DNA from: Isoetes taiwanensis
Taxonomy: Eukaryota; Streptophyta; Lycopodiopsida; Isoetales; Isoetaceae
Direction: 5' to 3'
DNA length: 64,000 nt
Assembly (NCBI GenBank): GCA_021234155.1
Contig: JAJEKV010000002.1
Location: 41,841,203 to 41,905,202 of the forward strand
A program made the position numbers and the translations under genes. How positions within the stretch are numbered: position 1 is the stretch's first letter; every line of letters begins with the position of its first letter. The notes below the pieces were generated by a model. It saw nothing but the letters and a program-made list of their open reading frames with translations. It searched no databases and was not told the origin of the DNA. Below are positions 23,340-34,543 of this stretch, in pieces.

Positions 23340-23505
23340 GGTACACTAGCCCAGTCTCTCTTAGCATTGTATTTTGTTGGGGTCCAAATGATATAATTGG
23401 ATTTTCCCTTTATTTTTTATGGGTAGTTCGCATGTGTGCGGCTACCCACTATCCACCATTGTAGAAAATCTGCTGAGATGAATGAGAAGCAAGTCTAAGA
23501 CTTAT

Positions 23506-24686
23506 TGTTTTTATTGTGGATTCGATGCACCATACTATTTAAATGGGTCTATGTTCTCCTCGCGCTATTTTTTTTTTTGTTTATGTTCTAGCTCACTTTT
23601 TGCCTCATGTTCGTCTTGTGGTCGTTTACTTGGGATGTTGTCTTGTTTTCATAATCCTACGCTGCTGTCCATGGTTTATTATCTTTTTATTGCCTATCGA
23701 TTTGTGGCCCTCATCTTTTGGGTTGCATTTGTCTTTTTTACATTGATGCATTCCATTTCCATGGTAGGTTGCAGTATGGCCTCAATTGCATGTTATTTCT
23801 CCGACATGTATCTCTTTTGTATGTTATTTTTTATATTGTGGTTCCCATGTGGTTATCTATGGCATTCTTTTCTGCGTTTAGGTTTCCCCATGGTGGTTTG
23901 GGTTTTATCTTTTGTCCTCGTGTGTGATGCACTACATTTGGCTCAGGTGGTATACGTTATTCGGGTGGTTTTATCTTCTACGTTCTAGGTTTCCCATAGT
24001 TGTTGAGTTTATTTTTTTGCTCTTGTGAATATCTTGTTTTTTGATGCACCGCACTCTTCAACAGTTGTCTGGGTTATTCCGGTTGATTTTCTTATTTGTG
24101 TTCTGGCCCGCATTTTCACTTTAGTTTTTTCTGTGGCCTATGTGTTGTTTCCTCGGGCTGTGCTGTGTTTTTTCTATTTTATATGTTGCATTCTCATGGT
24201 TTCATTCTTTTTATTGCTCCGAGATTTATTCACCACATTTGCCAGGTTGCACTTTGTCTTTTTCTGTCTGTTGCCAGTTGTTAAAATATTGTTACTTGAC
24301 TTGTGTATGCCATCTTAGTTATTTTCAATATTGCTACATGGCTTGTGTTCCAAGTATTCCATATGTTGCTTGGGGTTCTCTTCTCAATTTAATGTCTTCA
24401 TCATTTATGCATCTAGAGTTGCCTTGACATTGCTAGGCGTAATGGGACCTACTTTTTGGCGGTTTCTTGTCTTAGCATACGATCAATGGGAATATTTTTT
24501 GCATCATATAGTGGCTCCTTCATTTTGCCTAGATACATGCATTTTTTCTATGGGTTAGATGATTTTTATTCTATTGGTTCTTTATGGGCTATGGCTCCTC
24601 CGTTTTGCTTAGATACATGCCTTTTTTCTATGTGTTCGATGATTTTTCATCACGTGGTGGCTTACTCAATTTTATCTAGATACATG
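23506..24686 (+). repeat. Subfamily B interior segment, plus strand
   Basis: Nearly identical to 31715-32895 in the large B unit. It starts at tgtttttattgtgg after a short filler and ends at ctagatacatg, where A interior begins. It is T-rich with no recognised gene. Confidence 0.75.
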
Positions 24687-26079
24687 TTGTTTATGTTCTG
24701 GCTCACTTTTTTCCTCATTTCCATCTTGTGGTCGTTTACTTGGGATGTTGTCTTGTTTTCATAATTCTACGCTGCAGTCCCATGGTTTATTACCTTTTTA
24801 TTGCTTATAGATTTAGGGCCACCATGCATTTGTCTTTTTTACATTGATGCATTCCATTTTCATGGTCGGTTGCAGTATGGCCTCAATTGCGTGTTATCTC
24901 TCCGACCTATATCTCTTTTGTATGTTATTTTTTATATTGTGGTTCCCATGTGGTTATATGTGGCATTCTTTTCCGCGTTTTGGATTTCCCCATGGTGGTT
25001 TGGGTTTTATCTTTTGCACTTTTGTTTGTATCTTGTGTACTACACTCGGCTCGGGTGGTATACGTTATTCGGGTGGTATTATCTTCTACATTCTAGGTTT
25101 CTCATAGTTGTTGGGTTTTATTTTTTGCACTTGTGGTTTATCTTGTTTTTTTGATGCACCACACTCTTCAATAGTTGTCTGGGTTATTCCGGTTGATCTT
25201 CTTGTTTATGTTCTGGCCTGCATTTTTACTTTAATTTCTTTCTGTGGCCTATGTGTTGTTTCCTCGGGCTGTGCTGTTGTTTTTCTATTTTATATACTGC
25301 ATTCTCATGGTTTCATTCTTTTTATTGCCCCGAGATTTATTCACCACATATGCCAGGTTGCACTTTGTCTTTTTATGTCTGTTGCCAGTTGTTAAAATAT
25401 TGTTCCCTGCCTTGTGTATGCCGTCTTAGTTATTTTCAATATTGCTACATGACTTGTGTTCCAAGTATTCCATATGTTGGGGGGTTTTTTGCTTGGGGTC
25501 TTGTTGTTCACATATTTACTATGGTAAGTTCCTTTGTAGTATTTTTTTTTACGATTATTGATTTTTGATGGTTCTTATGAGTACTATAATGGGTTCTCTT
25601 CTTGTTTTCACAAAGCCATCAATTTAATTGCCTCATCATTTATGCATCTAGAGTTGCCTTGACATTGCTAGGCGTAATGGGACCTACTTTTTGACGGTTT
25701 CTTGTCTTAGAATACGATCAATGGAAACATTTTTTGCATCATATGGTGGCTCCTTCATTTTGCTTAGATACATGCATTTTTTCTATGTGCTAGATGATTT
25801 TTAATCTATTGGTTCTTTATGGGCTATGGCTCCTCCATTTTGCTTAGATACATGCATTTTTTCTCTGTCCTCGATCACCATGCGTACATGCGTGTCATGC
25901 TTTCGTATCACCTTTGGCGGTTCTTCATTGGCCTTCTGCACCATGGTGGCCTTTACTCTGGACGGGATCGGCGTGGGCGTCTTTTATTAAAGAATTTCTG
26001 TTTTTTGATGCATTTTCTTTGGCTTTATTGCCACATCTTTCGGCGACCTTTGCTGGGTGTCGGCGTCATGTAGCTCTTT

Positions 26080-27106
26080 ATGTTTTTCGTTGTCAATTTG
26101 AATGAAGTTAACATGGTTTTTTATGTTGTTGTGACAGCTCCTTCTCGCTTGCTCACCCCCCAGGAGGTTCCCTTTTTCTTTGCGACTTTGCCTTTAGTTT
26201 TTTCCTCCCGTGCCCCATCTACTCTTTTGGCTTACTTCGCTATGTTCCGCCGCTTTGTTGCTTGGTGCCGTCTACATGTTGTTCCTTATCTTCCAGCTTC
26301 TCCTTTTGTTGTTGCGGCCTTTTTTGCCTCTCTTCATCATCCTCAGATGTCGCCCTCATCCATTTCTTCGGCCTCGGCAGCCATATCCTTTTTTCATCAA
26401 CTTTTCAACCTTCCCTCTCCCGCCATTTTACCTTTACCCTCGTTGGCTCGTCCGGTCTACCTTTAAATCCACGCTTTCGCCCTCCTCGTTACCTTTCTTC
26501 CTCTCCCCTTTCGGCATGTTCGCTCGATTGTTCTCCACTTTGCATCCCTGCGGCTTCTTTTCCCCTCTACGGCCCGCCATGCTTTTTTGTAGTTTCCTTT
26601 GCCGCTTTTTTGCACATCTCGGAGGCCCTTGCCCTCAATTGGCGTGATCTTTCTTTTTCCTTATCGCATGTGGACCTTCTTATTCGTCATTCCAAAGCGT
26701 GGCCGAACTTGCCCATGATCATCACGATTTCTTTAGCTTCGCTTGCCTTCGTTAGCATGCCTGTCACTATCCTTGTGCTTTGATTTCTACCGGTTCTTAT
26801 CATCTCCTCGATCCTCCATCCGGCGGCCCTCTTTTTCGTTCCTCTCCTTCTTCTTTGCGGCCTTTATCCTATCCGGCTGCTCGAGGGTGGTGGCGGGAGT
26901 GTCTTCTTGCTATAAGCTTGAATCCATCCCGATATGGTACTCATTAAACTCGTCGTGCGGAGGGGCTTCGGCCGGCCCTTCGGGGAGTTCCACATGATGC
27001 TCTTGGCGCACTCCGCGGTCGTTGGCGCTCCTCTTCTTCTCACTCTCGCTATGTGCTTCACGACCCAACTCAACACCTGGAGGTTTCGCGGCGCCTGGGT
27101 TTATAG
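26080..27106 (+). pseudogene. Tyrosine recombinase (A copy 6), best N-terminal domain
   Basis: The ATG at 26080 opens a 128-codon frame. Residues 1-30 are a leader. Residues 47-67 (STLLAYFAMFRRFVAWCRL), LPASP at 71-75 and AISFFHQL at about 101-108 fit the SAM-like DNA-binding domain of tyrosine recombinases. After LARPVYL a frameshift occurs near 26460. Box I (ISEALALNWRDLSF) and later boxes lie in other frames, and the expected stop after VSRRLGL is TAG 27104-27106. The full-length product would be about 340 residues, a usual size. A recombinase of this class would cut and rejoin unit DNA in the nucleus, possibly at the palindrome 48 bp downstream, which is inference. Confidence 0.8.
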
Positions 27107-27153
27107 TTAAGGAAGTCCTTTGGTAGTCGGCCGGTTTTGTGTCTCTCGCGAGT

Positions 27154-27206
27154 CCTTTCCCAGAATCCCATCGATCCGAGCCATCGGATCGCCATTCTGG
27201 GAAAGG
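27154..27206. repeat. Unit palindrome, A version (reference copy)
   Basis: CCTTTCCCAGAAT (27154-27166) pairs perfectly with ATTCTGGGAAAGG (27194-27206). Inside, CGATCCGA and TCGGATCG flank gcca. The two nested inverted repeats resemble paired recombinase arms around a short spacer. Confidence 0.9.
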
Positions 27207-27267
27207 GCGAAGCCCCTATCAGGCTAGTTCCATTCTCGGGCGGTTATCGGCGTCTTCTCCTGGCATT

Positions 27268-27287
27268 TTCTTCTTTCGTAGCTTCCC
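27268..27287 (+). repeat. Internal copy of the unit-opening 22-bp sequence
   Basis: TTCTTCTTTCGTAGCTTCCC, lacking an internal TC here. The same sequence opens A units (49342-49363, 42606-42627). It lies about 62 bp after the palindrome, a spacing kept at 54775-54796, 61612-61633 and 43062-43083. Confidence 0.75.
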
Positions 27288-27368
27288 TCCCTTCCCCTGG
27301 CTGGCGCGTGGGCGTGTACGTCTTTTTCATTTGTATTAGTATTGGTTCTTGCCCTCTTTGTTGTTTTT

Positions 27369-27530
27369 CACCTGTGGGTGTCGCTTTTCCTTATTCTTTG
27401 TTTCCTTGGCATTTTACGTGTTTTCTCCTTTCTTGGTGATCTTTGTTTATTTCCACCTTGAGGGTGATGCATCTTTATATATCATGTTTTCCACCCGCTG
27501 GGTGATGCTTTTTCCACCTTATCGGTGATG
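27369..27530 (+). repeat. CACC..GGTG mini-hairpin array
   Basis: Clear members are CACCTGTGGGTG (27369), CACCTTGAGGGTG (27454), CACCCGCTGGGTG (27492) and CACCTTATCGGTG (27515), most followed by ATGC and preceded by TTTTC. A weaker member lies near 27425. The stems are constant and the loops vary. It is outside any recognised gene. Confidence 0.75.
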
Positions 27531-27833
27531 CTATCTTTTTTTGTTATGCTCTTTTTCTGTCTATTTTTTATGCCTTATATCTTCCGGCTTTCTTGATGCA
27601 GATTCTTTTTATGGCTAGGCTTGTTTCTCTAACTCTTTACGGGTGTTTTTTGAGTTTTCTTGGTATTGCAGGATTTCGCTATCTTCCACCGGCTGTTGGG
27701 GTCCTGCTGGTTTTCCGTTCGTCATCCTCGTTGTTACATGGGGGTTTTTTCGCTGTTGTTTGGGGTCGTGCTTTGTGTTTGCCTTCGCTCTCGTCCGGTT
27801 TCTCTGTTCTCTAGGCAACACATTCGAGGTTGG

Positions 27834-27912
27834 TGGCGACCATTTCTCATTAGGGTTTTCCTCGAAAACCCGAAAGGGCGGGGTTTTTTATCCCGATGAG
27901 AACTTGTCGCCA
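27834..27912. repeat. A-type long stem-loop (reference copy)
   Basis: TGGCGAC/GTCGCCA outer stem, a 4x4 internal loop, TCTCAT/ATGAGA inner stem, and a ~45-base loop with GGGTTTTCCTCGAAAACCC followed by GAAAGGGCGGGGTTTTTT. The loop can fold in two mutually exclusive ways that share AAAACCC. The arrangement resembles a terminator/anti-terminator, but no function is known. Confidence 0.8.
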
Positions 27913-30603
27913 TTGCCCTCCTATAATGCCTTAGCACATTTTTTTTTTTGGGGTAGTCCGATATTGTTCCTATGGTCGGCTACCCCTCTCTCTTCTTACA
28001 CATTGTATACTGCTGCTGTGATGAATGACAAGCCTACCCTCCTCGCCGCCCGCACCTGCCTGGCGAGTTTCTTCACGCTCCCTTCTCTTACATGCTCAGC
28101 CTGATTCTCCAGATTTGTTCTATAGTTTATCTTCGTCATGCATGGCTTCTCTTTCTTTCTGTTGTTTCTATTTGGCATCACATAGCTTTTCTATGGTTAT
28201 TCGCATGTTGAGTTTTGGTGCATAGGCTCTTTGTTGGTTATGAGACGGCCGTGGTGGAAGTGTAATGATGGGCTTAAGTTATGTTTTGCATGTTCGGGTT
28301 TGATGGGTTCGTTTTTGGGCTCTTGGTTGAGTTCTGTTGAATGGTTTGATCGGGTTCCCTTGTATGTTCTGGGTATTTCCTGTGTGGAGCAATTTTTCGG
28401 TGTTGGGCGGACTGGGCGTTGGTTGCGCATGCTTCTTCCTATTCCTCGATTTCCCTTGATCCATCCCCTGGTTCACTTTGGGCGATTGCTTCGGGCTTCT
28501 TCTCTGCATTTTCGGGTCTGCCCTTGCTCTCTGGTTTCGGTTTCATCCTCTCTTGAGCCCTTTCCTGCTTGGGCTTATCAGTGATCTTGGCTCCCTTCAT
28601 TCTCATTCCATCGTTCCGTTTCTTGTTCTGCCTCTTACCCTGCATTGTTCCGGCTGGATGGGTTGCTCTTTTGCCTCGGTGTTTCCCTCAGCTCCGCGCT
28701 TCTATCTATCTTCTGAGCCTCTCTTGCATGGCCGCGGCCTGGGACACGTTTGCTCATTCTATCTCATCTTGCCCTTACCTGTATCTGCCTTTTGCGATCC
28801 GTTTCCCGCTATCCCAGCCTCTGCTCGCCTTTGTTCCCTAGATTTCCTCCTCCTTCACCATGAGTCGCTTCCCTTGGGTCGAAATTGGGGGTTTTTCTTT
28901 GCCTCCTTGGAGCATGGTATTTGTCTGCCGAGATCATTCAACCTTGGCTTGGCTTGCGGGTTTACGGTCGGGTTTGCCTCCTCTTGTTCTTTGTGCGTCA
29001 AAATCGGCGATTCTGGCTCTCCTCACGGTACTTATGTTTCGCTTATTTTACCGGGTATTCATTTGTATTCTTGGCTGTTCCCCTTTGGGCTCGCTAGTTT
29101 TTTGGATTTTGGGCGCCACTTTCGTTCTTGCATGTTTTTTCCAGCCCCTCTTGGCCTCCATTCAATCGGCTTGCGGGTTCTTGTCACCATTAAATGAGAT
29201 AATAGAAATTTTATGCGTGATTGTCCCTGATCTCTGCGAGACGTGTTTTGTGTTTTGTGGTTTGGCATTGTAGGGGTGTTGATGCCACTTTGAATAATAT
29301 TGAATAATATGGATTGTTTTGCTTTTTTAATGTTATATTGTTCGGTGTGGGATCTTACACGCCAAAATCATGTGGGTTTAAGCTTCTATATGTGCTTTCT
29401 TTTACTTCTTGTTCTTTGCCCCTATAGGGGCTTTCTGATGGGATGTTTTATGGGTTTGGACTTGGGCTTTTATCTCATTCTTTGTGTTGCTTTTTTACTT
29501 TTTTCCACATTTGGTTGACAATGAAGGTTTCTTTATATGTTGGCATCCTCTTATGAACCATAGGTTGTTCGATTTTTTCTGTTGGGCATCATTTGAATTT
29601 GCGCTCTATCACACTAGTTCGACATTATTTGTACTATACATTATTGGCGTTCGATTTCCTTTGCGTCTTGACTGTGCTTTGGTTAAGTTCATTTGTTGTC
29701 CTGCTGTATTTTCCCTTTGAAAGGTTGGTCTCGCACGTTGTTTTCCTTGTTTTTAGGCATACGGCACATTACGGTGGTTTCAGTTCCTTTCGCATTCTTG
29801 TCCATGTCGTATTTTTGATGATGTTGCCTCACTGGCTTGGTGTTTTCTTGTTCATCATCGACGCGGTTGCCTTTATCTTTTAACGTTTATACGTGTTACC
29901 ATCGGGGTTTTCACCTTCATCTTATTGCTTTGGCATTGTTCAAGTCGTTTTATGTTTTAGTTAGTTGTCTACATAATTATTTTCAACTATTGTTCATGGG
30001 GATTGAGTTTGGTATTTGCTTTTAATTATGGGTTTGGCATCTTATTCTTCTCATTCGTGCTTACTGAGACTTTTGACTCTATGATATGCATGATCATTTG
30101 CCTATATTCATTGGATCATCTCATTTATCTGGCGTTTGTTCCTCTTTTCGGCATATTTTCTCCATCGGTTACTATTTGTCTTATGCTCCCTATTTTACTT
30201 ATCACGGCCTTTTTATAGCCTTTGATTTTTATACTGGTTACATCGGTTATTTTATGCCCCCTTTACATATACCCTCGGAAGGAATTACGAGTCCCATTTA
30301 CATTATATTTTCCATCATTTGGGTGTCCCTTTTCTTTTTTTCCTATCTTGGGGTTCTCGATTGTTATGTTTTCTCATGTGTCTTATTCATAATTGCATTA
30401 GAATGGGCTTTTTGTTTTAGGGGGTGGTTTTTTCCCTCCCATGTTATCTCTTTTCGTATGTTCACCTTTTCCAGTTGATGGACATCTAGTTTTTATATAT
30501 GTAACATTATCCTTTTGAATTTGAGGCTTTTTATGGTGGTTGGGTTTTTTCCTCCTTTTTCTTATCGTGCTTTGTCATCGTCGTGATGGCGATACCCTCC
30601 GTC

Positions 30604-30900
30604 AAATAATATGGACTAATCCACTTGTTTTATGTCTCTTTTTTTGTTTTGGATTATAAACATTCAGGTGACGTGGGTTAGGGATATGGAATCGTGCACT
30701 TGCTTTATGTCTTTTCGTGTTTTTGGTTCACAAACATTAAAATGACGTGGTCTCATGGATAGGGAGTAATGCACTTGTTTTATGTCTCTTTTCATGTTTG
30801 GATCATCAACATTCGAATGACGCGGTCTTATGGTTATGAAATCATGCACTTTGTTTACGTCTCTTTCCATGTTTGGCATAAACCTTCCAATGACGTGGTT
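30604..30900. repeat. 75-bp tandem repeat with TGACGTGG
   Basis: TGACGTGG at 30669, 30743 and 30891 and TGACGCGG at 30818, spaced 73-75 bp. The minus strand keeps the 71-codon repeat frame (30664-30879). Same array as 19789-20085 and 46345-46635. Confidence 0.7.
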
Positions 30901-33659
30901 CTATTGCGGGTCCCTATGGGTTGTTATCATGCATGCACCACCTAGGGGATTTTGTAATGGGATGGTTCTTGCCTCGGCTGTCTATCTTTTCATGTGTTAT
31001 TTTTCGTTATGGTTGACTATGTATCTTTTTATGTGGCATCATCCTACGAACTCTATGCTTTCCTATGCTTGTTTCTGCCTTTTTACGTTAAGCATCCTTT
31101 GGAGTTGCATTTTTATCTTGGCATGCGATGCACCACACTATTTTCAACGTTTTATGCACTATTGGGGTTGCTTGTGTTTTGCTTCGATTCAATTTTGTGG
31201 CCTATGTTGTAACTTCCTTGGGATGTTGTTATCCATGTGCGCTGTTGTTTTTCATATTCTGTACGTTGCATTGCCATGGTTTCATTTTCCTTTTTTCATG
31301 TTATTGCCTATATTGTGTTTCGACTCTGCCACCTCGGTCGCTGCGCTCTCTAGCTGTTGACTCTTTTGCTGAATAATTGGGAATCCAGTATTTGTGTTAT
31401 GTCTTTTTTTGTTGGATTCTACACGTTTTGATAATTAGACTCTATTGTTGATTCTTCGGTGTTTGTCCCTTTTCTTTTTTCTATGCGGGGTTCTCGATTT
31501 CTGTGTTTTTCTCATGTCTTATTCATAATTGCCTTCGCATATGCGGCATTTAGGGGCTTTTGTTTTAGGGGGTAGTTTTTCCCTCCCATGTTATCTTTTT
31601 CGTTTGTTACTTTTTCCAAGTTGATGGACATCTAATTTTTATATATGTGACATTATCCTTGGAATTTGAGGCTTTTTCATGGTTGTTTTCGGCTTTTTAT
31701 CCTTTGCAATTGTGTTTTTATTGTGGATTCGATGCACCATACTATTTAAATGGGTCTATGTTCTCCTCGCGCTGTTTTTTTTCTTGTTTATGTTCTAGCT
31801 CACTTTTTGCCTCATGTTCGTCTTGTGGTCGTTTACTTGGGATGTTGTCTTGTTTTCATAATCCTACGCTGCTGTCCATGGTTTATTATCTTTTTATTGC
31901 CTATCGATTTGTGGCCCTCATCTTTCGGGTTGCATTTGTCTTTTTTACATTGATGCATTCCATTTCCATGGTAGGTTGCAGTATGGCCTCAATTGCATGT
32001 TATTTCTCCGACATGTATCTCTTTTGTATGTTATTTTTTATATTGTGGTTCCCATGTGGTTATCTATGGCATTCTTTTCTGCGTTTAGGTTTCCCCATGG
32101 TGGTTTGGGTTTTATCTTTTGTCCTCGTGTGTGATGCACTACATTTGGCTCAGGTGGTATACGTTATTCGGGTGGTTTTATCTTCTACGTTCTAGGTTTC
32201 CCATAGTTGTTGAGTTTATTTTTTTGCTCTTGTGGTTTATCTTGTTTTTTGATGCACCGCACTCTTCAACAGTTGTCTGGGTTATTCCGGTTGATTTTCT
32301 TATTTGTGTTCTGGCCCGCATTTTCACTTTAGTTTTTTCTGTGGCCTATGTGTTGTTTCCTCGGGCTGTGCTGTGTTTTTTCTATTTTATATGTTGCATT
32401 CTCATGGTTTCATTCTTTTTATTGCTCCGAGATTTATTCACCACATTTGCCAGGTTGCACTTTGTCTTTTTCTGTCTGTTGCCAGTTGTTAAAATATTGT
32501 TACTTGACTTGTGTATGCCATCTTAGTTATTTTCAATATTGCTACATGGCTTGTGTTCCAAGTATTCCATATGTTGCTTGGGGTTCTCTTCTCAATTTAA
32601 TGTCTTCATCATTTATGCATCTAGAGTTGCCTTGACATTGCTAGGCGTAATGGGACCTACTTTTTGGCGGTTTCTTGTCTTAGCATACGATCAATGGGAA
32701 TATTTTTTGCATCATATAGTGGCTCCTTCATTTTGCCTAGATACATGCATTTTTTCTATGGGTTAGATGATTTTTATTCTATTGGTTCTTTATGGGCTAT
32801 GGCTCCTCCGTTTTGCTTAGATACATGCCTTTTTTTTATGTGTGTTCGATGATTTTTTCATCACGTGGTGGCTTACTCAATTTTATCTAGATACATGTAT
32901 GTGGGTATTTTCCATTTTCTCTAGGGTCGATCATTTTTCGTATTCTGCTTTTTGTCGGTATATATAATCTGATGCGGTTTTGGGGATTATAGCATTGTTC
33001 ATGTTGTTATTAAAGGCGGTCGTGTTTTACACTTTTTCTAGCCGTTGGGCTCTTGTCGTGGTTATTTTCTTGTTGATTTGTTCATGGGCTCACTCACATC
33101 AATTTGGGTGCTTGTAGTTTTCGGGTTGCAACCATTAGTTATGCACATTCTTGTTCTTCTTACTTTTCGTTAATGGGTGCCTTCTATATGTTCCCGTTCT
33201 TCTCGGCGGCTCCGCGGTTGGTTTGCACTCCTCTTCATCTCACCCTCGCTAGGCGCCGTCCACGACTTCGACACCGGCGGTTTTGCGATTAAATTTGGGC
33301 TTATAGTTTATGGAGTTACGCCTCATTTTTCTTTTACGTTGTGCTCCGAATTACCTTTAGTTTCCTTCTTGACCTTCCTTTTGCTCGGTGCTAGTATGTC
33401 TACATTCTCTTCTTCGATCTCATCCCTCGTTTGCCAAAGTTTGTTTTCCTAGTGGGGCCTTTATTCACGGCTTTCTGCATATGGTATTTGTCTTCTGACA
33501 TCACTACCCGTTTCTCCTATGCTACCCTGAACCGGACCTTGGCATTTTCACTCTCCTCATTATGAACTTCTTTGCTTTAGACTTCTTGTTGTCAACCTCT
33601 TTTTTTCTTATTGTCATTCCTCTAAGCTGGCTCATTCTGTTGGTGTATGTCTTGTACTG

Positions 33660-33918
33660 GTAAGCTTTGAGACGTTGCTTTTTAGGTTCACCTTTTACCA
33701 CTCTTGATATTCATCTTCCTTTATCTGGTTTATGGTTTGACCTCTTTTCCCGAATATTGACAGTCCGTGCTCTGCATTCATATCATAGGTGCATTGTACG
33801 CATTGACGTGATTTGTTTTTTCATCGCCTTGTTGCCGGGGCGCTTCCTTAGATTCGTCATCATGGCGGCGTGCTTTTCTTTTCATTGTTTTTTTCTCTAA
33901 TGTCCTTTCCTTTTTCAG
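33660..33918 (+). other. Putative spliceosomal intron in B unit
   Basis: ACTG|GTAAGC at 33660, tctctaat then a pyrimidine tract, and TTTTTCAG|GT at 33918 (259 bp). It is conserved in the mirror copy. A second possible acceptor, ttcttcag, lies about 55 bp further on and would give an open frame into RDLSF. There is no transcript evidence. Confidence 0.3.
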
Positions 33919-34444
33919 GTCGTTAAGCTGATACCATCCATAGCAGGCGCTTCCGTCTCTTTTTCTTCAGCTTCATTTTCTCCCCCACGGCTCGCTCGCG
34001 TTGCTGGTTCTCGTCAACGTGTAGCTTCCGTGATCTTTCTTTTTCCTTGTCGCATGTTGATATTCTTATTCGTCACTCCAAAGCGACCAAGCGGCTCGGG
34101 GGTCATACCATTTCTTTTAGCTTCGCTTGCCTTGGTTAAGCACCCCTGTCACTATCCTTCACGGCCTGATTTCTACCGGTTCTTATCCTCTCCTCGATCC
34201 TCCCTCTGGCGGCATTCTTTTTTGTTCCTCGCCTTCTTCTTTGCGTCCTTTATCTTATCCAACTGCTCGGGGGTGGTGGCGGGAGTGTCTTCTGGCTATC
34301 GGCTTAGACCCATCCCAATATGGTACTCATTGACAGAGTCGGGGAGGAGCTTCAGTTTCTTTGCTTTCGGGGAGTTCCACATGAGGCGGCCCAGCTCCTC
34401 GGCCCGGCTGGCGCTCTTCTTCTTCTCACTCGCTATGTGCTTTC
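33919..34444 (+). pseudogene. Tyrosine recombinase, B type, catalytic half, truncated
   Basis: Leads into the RDLSF box from a sequence (PTARSR..WFSSTCSF) unrelated to the A core-binding domain, then carries the HSK region, DFYRFLSSPRSS, and the pre-HxxR and post-HxxR segments with frameshifts. It is cut off around the catalytic Tyr (SRYVL) by the junction at 34444. The first catalytic Arg region is not recognisable, so B may be a chimera or may use a spliced upstream exon. Confidence 0.6.
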
Positions 34445-34501
34445 GTCCTTTCCCGAAATGGCGATCCGATGGCTCGGATCGATGGGATTACAGGAAAGGA
34501 C
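34445..34501. repeat. Unit palindrome, B/A junction
   Basis: GTCCTTTCCCG..GGAAAGGAC outer arms (one side altered to TACAGGAAAGGAC) and CGATCCGA/TCGGATCG inner arms. It is the exact mirror of the 16193-16248 junction: the B plus-strand unit is joined here to an A minus-strand unit. Confidence 0.8.
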
Positions 34502-34543
34502 TCGCGAGACACAAAACCGCCGACTACCAAAGGACTTCCTTAA

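Larger units (their letters stand above)
22657..23490 (+). repeat. Subfamily C tail, plus strand
   Basis: Carries the C palindrome (22866-22916), part of a second 361-bp repeat (from about 23022), the C stem-loop (23259-23339) and the terminal motif gatgaatgagaagc (23477-23490). It is followed by a 15-base filler containing the small palindrome AAGTC-taa-GACTT before the next B piece. No recombinase coding sequence is recognised. A short frame at 22733-23278 has no known motif. Confidence 0.75.
24687..28031 (+). repeat. Subfamily A, interior to complete tail, plus strand
   Basis: Starts inside A interior (matching 3215 onward), contains the recombinase (26080-27106), and has the best complete A tail: palindrome, 22-bp repeat, mini-hairpin array, stem-loop, and the terminal phrase gatgaatgacaagcc at 28020-28034. 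The stretch 24687-26079 is T-rich interior without a recognised gene. Confidence 0.8.
28032..34444 (+). repeat. Subfamily B unit, plus strand, largest copy
   Basis: B head (28037-28900), a T-rich interior with the 75-bp repeats (30604-30900), a further interior stretch (31380-33600) including TATATATAA near 32959, a putative intron (33660-33918) and the recombinase catalytic half. It ends within the last codons at 34444, where the palindrome of an A minus-strand unit takes over. Apart from the recombinase I recognise no gene. Short open frames at 28478-29200 and 30830-31360 have no known motifs. Confidence 0.75.

Noticed and set aside
27855-27895. Bacterial rho-independent terminator (GC stem followed by TTTTTT)
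   Set aside because: It resembles one locally, but the setting is eukaryotic repeat DNA and the hairpin is only one of two alternative folds inside a longer stem-loop, so I annotate it as a stem-loop.
27284-27912. Possible CRISPR array because of the regular short repeats in the tail
   Set aside because: Repeats are 12-13 bp hairpins with irregular 10-70 bp gaps that are themselves conserved between copies. There are no unique spacers and no cas genes.
27834-27912. Hammerhead or twister ribozyme
   Set aside because: I looked for CUGANGA plus GAAA and for the twister internal loops. GAAA is present, but the other conserved core parts are not in the right places.
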